Below are positions 21,444 through 30,634 of a stretch of 64,000 nucleotides of DNA, in pieces. Source of the stretch: Elusimicrobiaceae bacterium (lineage in GTDB: Bacteria > Elusimicrobiota > Elusimicrobia > Elusimicrobiales > Elusimicrobiaceae); the NCBI GenBank assembly GCA_017618215.1, contig JAFZUQ010000001.1, positions 1 to 64,000 on the forward strand. The letters run 5' to 3'. The translations under genes and the position numbers were made by a program. Under the pieces are notes generated by a model. It saw only the letters and a program-made list of their open reading frames with translations. It searched no databases and was not told the origin of the DNA. The first letter of the stretch is position 1; each line of letters opens with the position of its first letter.

Positions 21444-22144
21444 CTTGGTTTCGTCCTGTTATTATTTTGTTCGTCGCTAACTATTACACCGTCTTTAAAA
21501 CGCACTATTCTTTTTGCATAGGCGGCGATATCCGGCTCATGCGTAACAAGAATAATGGTTTTATTTTTTTCTTCATTTAATTTATAAAAACTTTCCATAA
21601 CTTCAATGCTGGTTTTTGTATCAAGGTTACCGGTTGGTTCATCAGCAAAAATAATAGGTGCATCATTTACGATAGCACGTGCAATTGCTACACGTTGTTG
21701 CTGACCGCCGGAAAGTTGATTTGGAGTATGATCCAAACGGTTTTCAAGCCCGACTTCTTTTAATGCTTTTTTTGCTTTTTTAGTGCGTTCTTCAGACGGA
21801 ACGTGCGCGTAAATCATCGGCAGTTCAACATTTTCAATAGCGCTTGTTCTTGCAATTAAGTTAAAACCCTGGAAAACAAAACCTATCTTGCGGCATCTAA
21901 TATCGGCAAGCTCGCTTAAAGTGGAATTTGTGATATTTATGCCGTCTAAAATATAAGTTCCTTTTGTCGGTTTATCAAGGCAGCCGAGCATATTCATAAA
22001 GGTACTTTTGCCTGAACCGGATGGGCCCATAATTGCCACAAATTCGCCGGAGTCAATTGTTAAACTGACATCTTTAAGTACCTCAAGCGGAATATCGCCG
22101 AGCTGATAAATTTTCCAAATATTTTTAACTTCTATTAAAGCCAT
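21440..22144 (-). CDS. ABC transporter ATP-binding protein (MacB/LolD type)
   Basis: Cytoplasmic ATPase of 234 residues that powers the adjacent permease. Visible motifs: Walker A GPSGSGKST (~39-47), signature LSGGQQQR (~143-150), Walker B IIFADEPTG (~163-171) and H-loop VTHE (~200). Length and motif spacing are typical of LolD/MacB ATPases. It lies between the adaptor gene (16-base gap) and the permease (4-base overlap). Confidence 0.93.
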   Translation of the reverse strand: MALIEVKNIWKIYQLGDIPLEVLKDVSLTIDSGEFVAIMGPSGSGKSTFMNMLGCLDKPTKGTYILDGINITNSTLSELADIRCRKIGFVFQGFNLIARTSAIENVELPMIYAHVPSEERTKKAKKALKEVGLENRLDHTPNQLSGGQQQRVAIARAIVNDAPIIFADEPTGNLDTKTSIEVMESFYKLNEEKNKTIILVTHEPDIAAYAKRIVRFKDGVIVSDEQNNNRTKPR

Positions 22145-22160
22145 AATTTACCTTTTTATT

Positions 22161-23330
22161 TTAAAATCCCATCGGGCCGCGAGGTCTGCCTTGTTGGTTT
22201 TTACCTTTTGCTCCGGTTTCGCTTGCAACGATAATCGGGGTGTTTTCCGTAATATCTTTGGAAATAATTTCCGTTCTATTACCATCGGTAATACCGGTTT
22301 GGACTTCAGTTAAGTAAATTGAACCGTCTTTATTTTGGCGCCATAAACCTTGGCCCTTAAAGTTTTTGCGTTGCCCGTCTTTACCGTCTTTGTTAGTGCT
22401 TATTTTTGCATTATCGGGCGGAACGAAGCGGAGTGCTTGGTTCGGAACGCTTAAAGCATCTTTCGCTTCTGCGGTGATTATCGAAACATTTGCCGTCATG
22501 CCCGGTTTAAGCATTAAATCAGTATTATCAACGGAAACTACCACAGTATAAGTAACGACGTTTGAAATAGTTGTTGCCGCATTTCTAACTTGGCTTACTT
22601 TACCTTCAAATGTTTTGTTAGAGTATGCATCAACGTTAAAATCAACACGTTGGCCTTCTTTGATTTTGCTGATATCGGCCTCTGAAATATTAACTTCAAT
22701 TTGCATTTTTGTTAAGTCTTCAGCAACTAAAAATAATGTCGGTGTTTGATAACTTGCCGCAACGGTTTGACCAAGTTCCACTTCTTTGGAAATTACTATT
22801 CCATCTACGGGGGAAACGACATTTGTATAACTTAAATCAATCTTTGCTTTATCTAAACTTGCGCGCCCTTGCACTACTTGGGCATTGGCGGAAAGATAAT
22901 CAAGTTCTGCATTATCAAGTTCACTTTTTGCAACAAGTTCTTGGGCATATAATTTTTTATATCGGTCATAATTCCTTTCAGCGTTTTTGAAAACGCTTTC
23001 AAGTTTTTGGAGGTTTGCCTCTTGCTGAATTACGTTAGATTTATAAGTTGAAGGGTCAATAACCGCAAGGAGTTGCCCTTTTTTGATTGTGGAGTTATAA
23101 TCGACAAGAATCTCTTCCACTCTGCCGGAAACTTGCGTACCAACACTAGTTTGCGTAACCGGGTTTATTGTGCCGGAGGCTTCAACGGTTTGTACTATTT
23201 TTGCACGGCGAGGGTTTTCAATACGATAAGCTGCAGACTTTTTACCGCCAGTAAATTTCACCAAAATAAAGATAACAATTATTACTGCAATAACTGCAAT
23301 TATTAATTTCTTTTTCTTTTTTATTTTCAT
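22161..23330 (-). CDS. macA: Periplasmic adaptor protein (MacA/HlyD family)
   Basis: Membrane-fusion protein of 389 residues linking the ABC permease to TolC. A Lys-rich start and one membrane helix (residues ~8-26) are followed by a lipoyl half-motif (VSGRVEEILVDYNSTIKKG), a coiled-coil hairpin (~100-165), the second lipoyl half (VVSPVDGIVISKEVELGQTV), and beta-barrel and membrane-proximal domains. The C-terminus has a Gly/Arg/Gln-rich tail. The gene sits 4 bases after the tolC stop, so all four genes form one operon. Confidence 0.9.
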   Translation of the reverse strand: MKIKKKKKLIIAVIAVIIVIFILVKFTGGKKSAAYRIENPRRAKIVQTVEASGTINPVTQTSVGTQVSGRVEEILVDYNSTIKKGQLLAVIDPSTYKSNVIQQEANLQKLESVFKNAERNYDRYKKLYAQELVAKSELDNAELDYLSANAQVVQGRASLDKAKIDLSYTNVVSPVDGIVISKEVELGQTVAASYQTPTLFLVAEDLTKMQIEVNISEADISKIKEGQRVDFNVDAYSNKTFEGKVSQVRNAATTISNVVTYTVVVSVDNTDLMLKPGMTANVSIITAEAKDALSVPNQALRFVPPDNAKISTNKDGKDGQRKNFKGQGLWRQNKDGSIYLTEVQTGITDGNRTEIISKDITENTPIIVASETGAKGKNQQGRPRGPMGF

Positions 23331-23334
23331 AGTC

Positions 23335-24615
23335 TTATCTGCTCCCCATAGAATTTTTTAATTTTGCTACTGCTAAATTGTAATCAAACACTGCTTGAAT
23401 ATAAGAAAGTTTTGCTTTGCTGTAAGAGGTTTCTGCATCTTTAACCTCAATATAATTACCGACGCCCACTTTGTAGCGGCCGACGGCCAAATCATAACCT
23501 TCTTTTGCTTGTTTTTGTGTAAGTTCGGCGACAGGGATGCGTTCTTTTGCATTGCTCAAAGCAAGGTATGCCGTTTTAACATCAAGCAAAATCTGTTGTT
23601 CCAAAGATGTTAAATTGTGATACGCGGTTTGTAAATTTTGTTTTGATTGTTCTACCCTATTATATGTGCTGAAACCGCTGAATATCGGCACATTTAAACT
23701 TGCACCTGCTGACCAACGATCATAGAGGGGGAAGTCGTTCCCGCTCCACGCGTAACTGCCGTTTGCGGTAATCGTAGGCGCATAACCTGTTTTTGAAAGG
23801 GTTACATTTTGCCTTGCACTTTCAACTTGCAGTTGTTTTGCAAGCAAATCCGGCCTGTTTTTATTGGCGGCTTCAAGTGCTTCTTCTAAAGTAATATCGA
23901 AGGGGGGAAGTGTTTTATCAAATTGCAAAGTAAAAGTCGGGTTTGCATCGGTTACACCCATTATATTTAAAAGTTCCTGGCGTTTTGTTTTCACCAAATT
24001 TTGTGCGGTAAGCAAATTAAGTTTTGCATCATTTAAATTTACTTGTGCGGAAGTTACGTCGATTTTAGGGTATGTTCCCACATCATAAAATGCTTTGGCG
24101 CGTTTTAATTGTTCGGTATATTGTTCCACAGATTGTTTATAAACATTTTCAGATTCTTCTGCGGAAAGCACACCGTAATATGCTACTTTTAAAGCATAAA
24201 TTTTATCGTTAATTAAAGCGGTTGTGTTTTGTATGGCACTTTGGTAAGATTTTTCCTGAATACCCACGCTGGAACTTGTTTGCCCAAAGTCATAAATAAG
24301 TTGGCTGGCATTTATTGAAGCAGAATAATTTTCATTAGTACCAGTATTACCTGCGGCGGTATTCCCGTTAGAACGGCTATAACCGGCACTGCCGTTTACT
24401 TGCGGTAAATAAGAAGATTTACTTTGTTTTAATTGGCTTCTTTGTGCCTCTTGGCTAGAATAAGCGGCGGCAATCTCCGGGTTATTTTGCAAAGTCAAAT
24501 TTATGCAATCTTCTAAAGTTAAATTTTTATTTTGCAAATTATTTGCCTGTGCAAAAACCGAATTCCCCATCGTTAATAAAATGAAGGAAAGTATATATAC
24601 TATAAATTTTTTCAT
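23335..24615 (-). CDS. tolC: TolC-family outer membrane efflux protein
   Basis: Outer-membrane exit duct of 426 residues, the first gene of the exporter operon. A signal peptide ends near FAQA (residue ~22). Two repeated coiled-coil halves follow, each opening with the family pattern LTLEDCINLTLQNNPEI or ITLEEALEAANKNRPDL. A strong GGAGGGG Shine-Dalgarno sits just upstream of the ATG. Length matches the family. Confidence 0.92.
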   Translation of the reverse strand: MKKFIVYILSFILLTMGNSVFAQANNLQNKNLTLEDCINLTLQNNPEIAAAYSSQEAQRSQLKQSKSSYLPQVNGSAGYSRSNGNTAAGNTGTNENYSASINASQLIYDFGQTSSSVGIQEKSYQSAIQNTTALINDKIYALKVAYYGVLSAEESENVYKQSVEQYTEQLKRAKAFYDVGTYPKIDVTSAQVNLNDAKLNLLTAQNLVKTKRQELLNIMGVTDANPTFTLQFDKTLPPFDITLEEALEAANKNRPDLLAKQLQVESARQNVTLSKTGYAPTITANGSYAWSGNDFPLYDRWSAGASLNVPIFSGFSTYNRVEQSKQNLQTAYHNLTSLEQQILLDVKTAYLALSNAKERIPVAELTQKQAKEGYDLAVGRYKVGVGNYIEVKDAETSYSKAKLSYIQAVFDYNLAVAKLKNSMGSR

Positions 24616-24640
24616 TTAGACCCCTCCGTTATGCCCTAAA

Positions 24641-24646
24641 ATTATA
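24641..24646 (-). promoter_or_regulatory. Possible -10 element for the tolC-macA-ATPase-macB operon
   Basis: The minus strand reads TATAAT about 26 bases upstream of the tolC ATG. No convincing -35 hexamer is found at 16-18 bp spacing, so the call is weak. The 24616-24692 gap holds nothing else I can support. Confidence 0.35.
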
Positions 24647-24692
24647 TTGTACAATTATTAAACGCAGAAAGGAATAATTTTATTGCAAACGA

Positions 24693-25664
24693 TTACATTG
24701 CACGCAGTTTTGCTATACGTTCTTCTATCGGGGGATGCGTGGCAAATAATGAAGTTAAAGATGCTTGCGGTGCGCCGGCATGGGCAATACAGGCGGCGGA
24801 AACCATACTTTTGCCGTCTAAGGCTTCAACGCGGCTGTCTGTTGAAATTTTTTCTAAAGCAGAGGCTAGTGCCAAAGGATTCCTTGTCATATAAGCCGAA
24901 GTCGCATCGGCCTGAAATTCGCGCCTTCTCGAAAGTGCAAACATTATCAAAGGTGCAAAAACAGCACCATAAATTATAAAAACGAAACCTAATATGAGTA
25001 AAAGGATTGTTATCTGCCCGCCGTTTTTGCCGCGCCTGTTTTTAGATGAAGATGCTGCCAAGCGTATTAAAATTTGCCCCATTAAACTTATTGCGCCGAT
25101 ATATGTTGCAACAAGCATTGTCAGGCGGATATCGCGGTTTGCGATATGGCCGAGTTCATGGCCTATAACGCCTTCAAGTTCCGCGCGATTTAATCTTTTT
25201 ATTATTCCTTTAGTCAACGCTAAGGATGCATGTTCCGGGTCGCGCCCGGTTGCAAAGGCGTTTAAAGATTCATCATCCATTATATATATGCGTGGCAAGG
25301 GTAAACCTGTTGCTATAGTTAAGTTTTCAACTAAAACAAAAATTTCTGGGTGTGTTGCACGGGATATTTCTTGTGCACCGGCAGAATCTAAAACTATGTG
25401 ATCACCGCCGAACCAGGAAACAAAAGCCCAAATTATGGCAAGCGCCACAGTTATACTGGCAGCGATGGTAGATATAAGATTAATTTCTTGAAAATTTATT
25501 GCTTGTGTTGCTTGTTGGGCATCTAAACCGACAAAATAAAATACAAGGAAAACCGTGGCATAAATTAACCCCGCTAAAACTAAAGGAAAAAGCAAAAGAA
25601 TAAGTATAGTTTTTCTTCTATTAGTTGCTATTTCATCATATACATTAAGCGGGGTTGTTATCAT
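24693..25664 (-). CDS. htpX: M48-family membrane metalloprotease HtpX
   Basis: Zn-dependent inner-membrane protease for quality control of membrane proteins, 323 residues. Membrane helices lie at ~20-45 and ~58-80, the HEXXH zinc site is HELGH (~168), and further helices lie at ~180-200 and ~220-245. The downstream zinc ligand Glu is in the REFQADATSAY segment, and the C-terminus has the typical FATHPPIEERIAKLR motif. It follows lemA after 5 bases; the lemA-htpX pair is a common arrangement. Confidence 0.95.
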   Translation of the reverse strand: MITTPLNVYDEIATNRRKTILILLLFPLVLAGLIYATVFLVFYFVGLDAQQATQAINFQEINLISTIAASITVALAIIWAFVSWFGGDHIVLDSAGAQEISRATHPEIFVLVENLTIATGLPLPRIYIMDDESLNAFATGRDPEHASLALTKGIIKRLNRAELEGVIGHELGHIANRDIRLTMLVATYIGAISLMGQILIRLAASSSKNRRGKNGGQITILLLILGFVFIIYGAVFAPLIMFALSRRREFQADATSAYMTRNPLALASALEKISTDSRVEALDGKSMVSAACIAHAGAPQASLTSLFATHPPIEERIAKLRAM

Positions 25665-25669
25665 AATAT

Positions 25670-26248
25670 TTAGAATTTAACTTGAACGGCTTTTTTTGCT
25701 GCTTGAGCTTCGTCTTCGTCAAGTTCAAAAAATTCTTGCTTTTTGAAAGCAAACATTGAAGCAATAATATTGCTTGGGAACATTTCAATCTTATTATTTA
25801 AAGCCAAAACATTTGTGTTGTAGAAACGGCGTGCGGCTTTAATTTTATCTTCAGTATCGGTGAGCTCGAACTGAAGTTTTAAAAAGTTCTCATTTGCTTT
25901 GAGTTCCGGGTAATTTTCGGAAACGGCAAACAAACTTTTAAGTGTTCCGCTTAAAATATTTTCTGCTTTTGCTTGTTCTTTTAAGTCCCCTTTTTGTGCT
26001 GCCATGGCCATATTTCTTGCTTGAATAACTTTTTCGAGTGTTTGGCTTTCATGGCTTGCATAACCTTTTACTGTTTCAACCAAATTAGGTATAAGGTCAT
26101 AGCGGCGTTTAAGCTGGATTTGAACGTCGCTAAACGCTTCTTTAACACGGTTTCTGTTAACTATTAAACCGTTATAAACTGCTATTATGTATGCAGCGAA
26201 TATTATGACTACGATCAGTAATACTGCAGCAACTATCAATGCTATCAT
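25670..26248 (-). CDS. lemA: LemA family protein
   Basis: Membrane-anchored helical protein of 192 residues. One N-terminal membrane helix (~3-23) is followed by YNGLIVNRNRVKEAFSDV and QLKRRYDLIPNLVETVKGY, both characteristic of the family. I start at the ATG at 26246-26248 because TGGAGGACG lies just upstream of it; an in-frame start at 26287 adds 13 residues but has no such site. Function in bacteria is poorly defined. The coupling to htpX suggests envelope stress or membrane-protein turnover. Confidence 0.93.
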   Translation of the reverse strand: MIALIVAAVLLIVVIIFAAYIIAVYNGLIVNRNRVKEAFSDVQIQLKRRYDLIPNLVETVKGYASHESQTLEKVIQARNMAMAAQKGDLKEQAKAENILSGTLKSLFAVSENYPELKANENFLKLQFELTDTEDKIKAARRFYNTNVLALNNKIEMFPSNIIASMFAFKKQEFFELDEDEAQAAKKAVQVKF

Positions 26249-26277
26249 ATACGTCCTCCAATTTTTAATTACAATTA

Positions 26278-26306
26278 ATGATAGCATAAATAATAAGGTA
26301 AGTAAA
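26278..26306 (-). promoter_or_regulatory. Candidate sigma70 promoter for lemA-htpX
   Basis: On the minus strand, TTTACT (26301-26306) and TATCAT (26278-26283) are separated by 17 bp, with a TGC extended -10 triplet. It lies 30 bases upstream of the chosen lemA start. Confidence 0.45.
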
Positions 26307-26367
26307 GTATTATAGTTTAAGGTTTAAATATTATATAATTTAATTATATCTCAAAGGGGTAGGTATT

Positions 26368-29187
26368 ATGAGCGAAAAGAAAACAGATAATAAAAATAAA
26401 TATTCCCATACGGTTTTGTTACCTAAAACCGAATTTCCTATGAGGGCAGGCCTCGCGAAAAAAGAACCGCAAACGTTAGCCTATTGGAAGGAAATTAAAC
26501 TTTATCAAAAAATGCTTGATAAAACTTCTAAGAAAGAAAAATTTATTTTAGCTGATGGGCCACCATACGCAAACGGACGCATACACATGGGCCATGCTTT
26601 TAATAAAATTTTGAAGGATATTATTACGAAATCTCATACCATGATGGGTTATAACAGCCCTTATATTCCGGGTTGGGATTGCCATGGCTTACCTATTGAA
26701 CAAGCTTTGTTAAAGGAAATGAAATTAGATAAGCGTGATGTTAAAGATATACCTGCTTTTAGAAAACGCGCAAGAGAATTTGCACAAAATTTTGTTGATA
26801 TTCAACGTGAAGGTTTTAAACGCTTGGGTGTTACTGCTGATTGGGATAATCCTTATCTTACCATGTCAAATGTGTATGAAGGCTTAACTGTTTCCGCATT
26901 TTTTGATGCACTTGAGAAGGGTTATGTTTACAAAGGTAAAAAAGCAATTTATTGGTGCCCTAACTGCGAAACCGCTTTAGCTGATGCAGAAACTGAATAT
27001 CACGATAAAGTTTCCACTTCAATTTACTTGCGTTTTAAACTTGTAAATCCTACCGAAAAAATAAAAAATTTAGATGACAAGCCTGCTTTCTTAGCTGTTT
27101 GGACAACAACGCCTTGGACAATTCCTGCCAATCAGGCTGCGGCAGTTGCCAAAGATGAAGACTACCGTATAATATCAATGCCGGACGGTACTTATTTAAT
27201 TGCAGCAGAAAAATTAGCCGATGGCTTTTTGCAAAAAATCGGCAAAGAAGCAACAACTGTCTCAACTGTTAAAGGGGAAAATTTGGTTGGTTTAAAATAT
27301 TATCATCCTCTTACCAATAAGGAAAACCCTGTAATTTATACTGATTTTGTTACCATGGATACAGGTGTTGGTATCGTACACATTGCACCCGGCCATGGTG
27401 AAGATGACTTTAAAGCCGGTCTTCAATGGAATTTACCTTGTACTTGCCCCGTTGATGAAAAAGGTATTTTTACCGATGAAGCTTGGGAATTTGCCGGGCA
27501 AAATATTTTTAAAGCGAACACAGCTATAATTGATTGCCTTGAAGAAATCGGCGCTTTGCTCAAAAAAGAAGATATTACTCACTCTTATCCACATTGTTGG
27601 AGATGTAAAAAACCGATAATTTTCAGGTCTACCGAACAATGGTTTTTATCCGTTGATAAAGACGGCCTCCGCCAAAAACTTATTGAAGAAATAAAAAATA
27701 CAAAATGGTATCCTCAAACAGGTGAAAGGCGTATAACTTCCATGGTTGAACTTCGCCCTGATTGGTGTTTAAGCCGCCAACGTTTCTGGGGTGTTCCAAT
27801 AATGGTATTTTACTGTAAAGAATGTGGGGAAATGCAAGTGCAACCTAAAGTAGTTAAAGCAATTAAAGAACGTGCTTTAAAAGAAGGTAGTGACTTTTGG
27901 TTTGAGAAATCTGCCGAAGAAATTTTACCCAAAGGTCATAAATGTTCTTGCGGTTGCAAAGAATTTGTAAAAGAAAAAGATATTTTGGATGTTTGGTTTG
28001 ATTCCGGTGTATCTTGGAATGAAGTCCTAAAATATCGCGGTCTTGGCTATCCTTCACAAGTGTATTTGGAGGGTTCTGACCAACATAGAGGATGGTTCCA
28101 AACTTCTTTAATTGCAGGTACTGTTTTGGAAGGAAAAGCACCTTTTAAAAATGTTATAACACACGGTATGATTTTGGACCAGCAAGGACGAGCAATGCAT
28201 AAATCAGCCGGCAACAGCATTGAACCCGATGAAGTTATAAACAAATACGGTGCTGATATTTTGCGCATGTGGGTAAGTTTTACCGACTACAGCGAAGATG
28301 TTAGAATATCCCAAGAGATTTTAGCCGGTCCTATTGAAAGTTACCGCAAAATCAGGAATACTTTACGTTATGCTTTAGGTAATTTGTATGATTTCAACCC
28401 GATGAAACATACCGTCGTAGGTGCGAATTTGACGGAACTTGATAAATACATGATGTCGCGCTTGGATAATTTAATTAAAGAAGTTTTAGATGCATATAAG
28501 AATTTTGAATTTAGAAAGGCTATCCGCAAAATTACGGATTTCTGTATTTTGGACCTTTCTTCACTCATGCTTGATGCTTCAAAAGACCGCCTTTATACTA
28601 TCGGAGAAGAAGCCCCTAGCAGGCGTTCCGCACAAACGGTTTTGGCAGAAATGGTTTTGGCTTTGGTTAAACTTCTTGCCCCTGTACTTTGTTTCACAGC
28701 TGAAGAAGTTTGGCAGGAACTTAGGAAATTACCTCTAGGTACTTATTTGGAAGATAGTGTATTTTTAAGTGATATGCCGCAGAAAGCAAGTTATACTTGC
28801 CCTGATTACATTTTAACGCGTTGGATTAAGATAACCGAAATTCGCCCTCAAGTTTTAAAAGCTTTAGAAGAAGCTCGCCAAAAGGGCTTAATAGGTGCTC
28901 CGCTTGAAGCAAGGGTTATCTTTAATTCTTCAAATGCCGAAACTAAGGAGTTTTTAAAACAAACTCTTTCAATTTGGCCCGAAGTAGCAATAGTTTCTCA
29001 GGTAGAAGTTTCAGAAGAGGAAACAAAGGAACCTTTGGAAATTAAAGTCGTACATGCATTAGGTACAAAATGCGCGCGTTGTTGGCAGTGGCATGAAGAT
29101 ATCGGTCAAAACTCCGAATATCCTGATTTGTGTCCGCGTTGCGCTAAAGTACTTGCGGAAAATAAGGTTTTAGAGGCTGTAAAATAA
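26368..29187 (+). CDS. ileS: Isoleucyl-tRNA synthetase
   Basis: Cytoplasmic class I aminoacyl-tRNA synthetase charging tRNA-Ile, 939 residues. The HIGH-type signature is PPYANGRIHMGHAF (~65-78). The CP1 editing domain (~200-400) includes WTTTPWTIPANQA. The KMSKS-equivalent is MHKSAGN (~610). The anticodon-binding domain follows, and a C-terminal zinc finger has CARCW and CPRC pairs. The zinc finger identifies the bacterial IleS type. A weak AAGGGGTAGG site precedes the ATG. The stop overlaps the lspA ATG by one base. Confidence 0.98.
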   Translation: MSEKKTDNKNKYSHTVLLPKTEFPMRAGLAKKEPQTLAYWKEIKLYQKMLDKTSKKEKFILADGPPYANGRIHMGHAFNKILKDIITKSHTMMGYNSPYIPGWDCHGLPIEQALLKEMKLDKRDVKDIPAFRKRAREFAQNFVDIQREGFKRLGVTADWDNPYLTMSNVYEGLTVSAFFDALEKGYVYKGKKAIYWCPNCETALADAETEYHDKVSTSIYLRFKLVNPTEKIKNLDDKPAFLAVWTTTPWTIPANQAAAVAKDEDYRIISMPDGTYLIAAEKLADGFLQKIGKEATTVSTVKGENLVGLKYYHPLTNKENPVIYTDFVTMDTGVGIVHIAPGHGEDDFKAGLQWNLPCTCPVDEKGIFTDEAWEFAGQNIFKANTAIIDCLEEIGALLKKEDITHSYPHCWRCKKPIIFRSTEQWFLSVDKDGLRQKLIEEIKNTKWYPQTGERRITSMVELRPDWCLSRQRFWGVPIMVFYCKECGEMQVQPKVVKAIKERALKEGSDFWFEKSAEEILPKGHKCSCGCKEFVKEKDILDVWFDSGVSWNEVLKYRGLGYPSQVYLEGSDQHRGWFQTSLIAGTVLEGKAPFKNVITHGMILDQQGRAMHKSAGNSIEPDEVINKYGADILRMWVSFTDYSEDVRISQEILAGPIESYRKIRNTLRYALGNLYDFNPMKHTVVGANLTELDKYMMSRLDNLIKEVLDAYKNFEFRKAIRKITDFCILDLSSLMLDASKDRLYTIGEEAPSRRSAQTVLAEMVLALVKLLAPVLCFTAEEVWQELRKLPLGTYLEDSVFLSDMPQKASYTCPDYILTRWIKITEIRPQVLKALEEARQKGLIGAPLEARVIFNSSNAETKEFLKQTLSIWPEVAIVSQVEVSEEETKEPLEIKVVHALGTKCARCWQWHEDIGQNSEYPDLCPRCAKVLAENKVLEAVK

Positions 29188-29669
29188 TGATTTGTGACTT
29201 TCTTTTGAGAAGTAAAAAATATAAGTTTGAAATTATAGTTTTTGTAGCAATTTTGCTTTTGGATCGAGTGACAAAAATTTTCACACTTAAATTTTTACTT
29301 CCAAAAGGAAGTATTGACATCTTACCTTTTTTTAGTTTAACCTATGTAGAAAATACGGGCTCTGCTTTCGGATTATTTCAAAATGCGAATCTATTTTTGC
29401 TTATAGTAAGTTTGCTTGTTTTATTTTTGATGATTAAGTGGCGTAAAGATATATTATCTTTAGGCAGTTTAGCGAAGTATGGTTATTTGATGATTTTTGC
29501 AGGCGCTTTGGGTAATATTTATGATAGAATAGTTTTGGGCCATGTCGTGGATTTTTTGGATTTTCATTTTTGGCCTGTTTTTAATATTGCTGATAGCGCT
29601 ATATGTGTAGGGGCAACTTTTATTGCTTTTGATATTTTAAAGGCTAAGAAGAAGGAGATAAAAAAATGA
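29187..29669 (+). CDS. lspA: Lipoprotein signal peptidase (signal peptidase II)
   Basis: Inner-membrane aspartyl protease that removes lipoprotein signal peptides, 160 residues with four membrane helices. Conserved boxes are NTGSAFGLF (~53-61), VVDFLDFHFW with the first catalytic Asp (~118-127), and FNIADSAI with the second (~131-138). The gene after it encodes a putative lipoprotein and overlaps it by 4 bases. Confidence 0.96.
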   Translation: MICDFLLRSKKYKFEIIVFVAILLLDRVTKIFTLKFLLPKGSIDILPFFSLTYVENTGSAFGLFQNANLFLLIVSLLVLFLMIKWRKDILSLGSLAKYGYLMIFAGALGNIYDRIVLGHVVDFLDFHFWPVFNIADSAICVGATFIAFDILKAKKKEIKK

Positions 29670-30634
29670 GGAAATATATATACTTGATGCTTTCTATTAT
29701 AATTTTTTGTGCTTGCTCCGATTCCGATACTTTATTTAAAAAAGCTCTTAATAAAGACAAAGAAGGTAAAACAGAACAAGCTTTACAGATATATAGTTTA
29801 ATTTTAAAGAAAGAACCTAATTTCTATTCTGCTTTGGTAAACCGCGCTACGCTGTATGATAAACTTGGTGACAATAAAAACGCAGAAGAAGATTATAAAA
29901 GAGCTTATGAAATTTATCCCAGAAGCGTGGAACTTCTTAATAACATGGGATCATTCTACTTAAAACAAGATAAAAATGGTTTAGCTATTTATTATTTAAC
30001 TAAAGCACTTAATTTGCAAGAAGATTATTTTTCCGCTTTAATAAACAGGGCTGCTGCCTATCAAAAAATAGGTAATTATTCTGCCGCATATAAGGACTTA
30101 AAACAGGCGATGGATCTCCAACCGGATAATTATGTCGCACTTCTAAACCATGCAATATTCCAATATGAAACGAAGCATTATGTCAATGCAGTACAGGAAT
30201 TTACTGATTTGATTTATAAAAATCCTAAAGATCCTAAAAATTATTATAGGCGCGCTATGGCTGAACGTAAGCTAGGGCAATATGCGAATGCTTTAGAGGA
30301 TTGTTCTTCTGCCATGTTTTTGCAAAAGGATTATGTAGCGGCAATTTTTTGCCGAGCAGAAATGTTATATGCAAAAGGAGAATATGAGGCAGCCTTAGCA
30401 GACTTAAATAACTTAAAAACAATAAACAATAAATATACTGCAGCTTATGATTTCGCCGGTGATATCTTATCTTTGGATGATCCTGATAATGCAGCGCAAA
30501 ATTATAAAGTAGCTGCTCAACTTGATCCTAAAAACATCAAAAAATATAAATCAAAAATAAGTGCTTTAAAGACAGATTCTGGACGTAAATATATTGCTAC
30601 CAGACGTTTTTCGCTAATAGATAGGGGGATATAA
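29666..30634 (+). CDS. TPR-repeat lipoprotein
   Basis: 322 residues. The N-terminus MRKYIYLMLSIIIFCAC has a short hydrophobic core ending in a lipobox-like FCAC, so it is probably a lipoprotein. The rest is about eight tetratricopeptide repeats of ~34 residues, such as YSALVNRATLYDKLGDNKNAEEDY. TPR lipoproteins serve as scaffolds in the envelope; the partner is unknown. It sits between lspA and a P-type ATPase-like gene with 1-4-base overlaps. Confidence 0.8.
   Translation: MRKYIYLMLSIIIFCACSDSDTLFKKALNKDKEGKTEQALQIYSLILKKEPNFYSALVNRATLYDKLGDNKNAEEDYKRAYEIYPRSVELLNNMGSFYLKQDKNGLAIYYLTKALNLQEDYFSALINRAAAYQKIGNYSAAYKDLKQAMDLQPDNYVALLNHAIFQYETKHYVNAVQEFTDLIYKNPKDPKNYYRRAMAERKLGQYANALEDCSSAMFLQKDYVAAIFCRAEMLYAKGEYEAALADLNNLKTINNKYTAAYDFAGDILSLDDPDNAAQNYKVAAQLDPKNIKKYKSKISALKTDSGRKYIATRRFSLIDRGI

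Noticed and set aside
24994..25401. 135-codon plus-strand frame opposite htpX
   Set aside because: Antisense shadow of the metalloprotease gene.
26249..26287. Longer lemA start
   Set aside because: GGAGG sits directly before the internal ATG, and the extension overlaps the predicted promoter -10.
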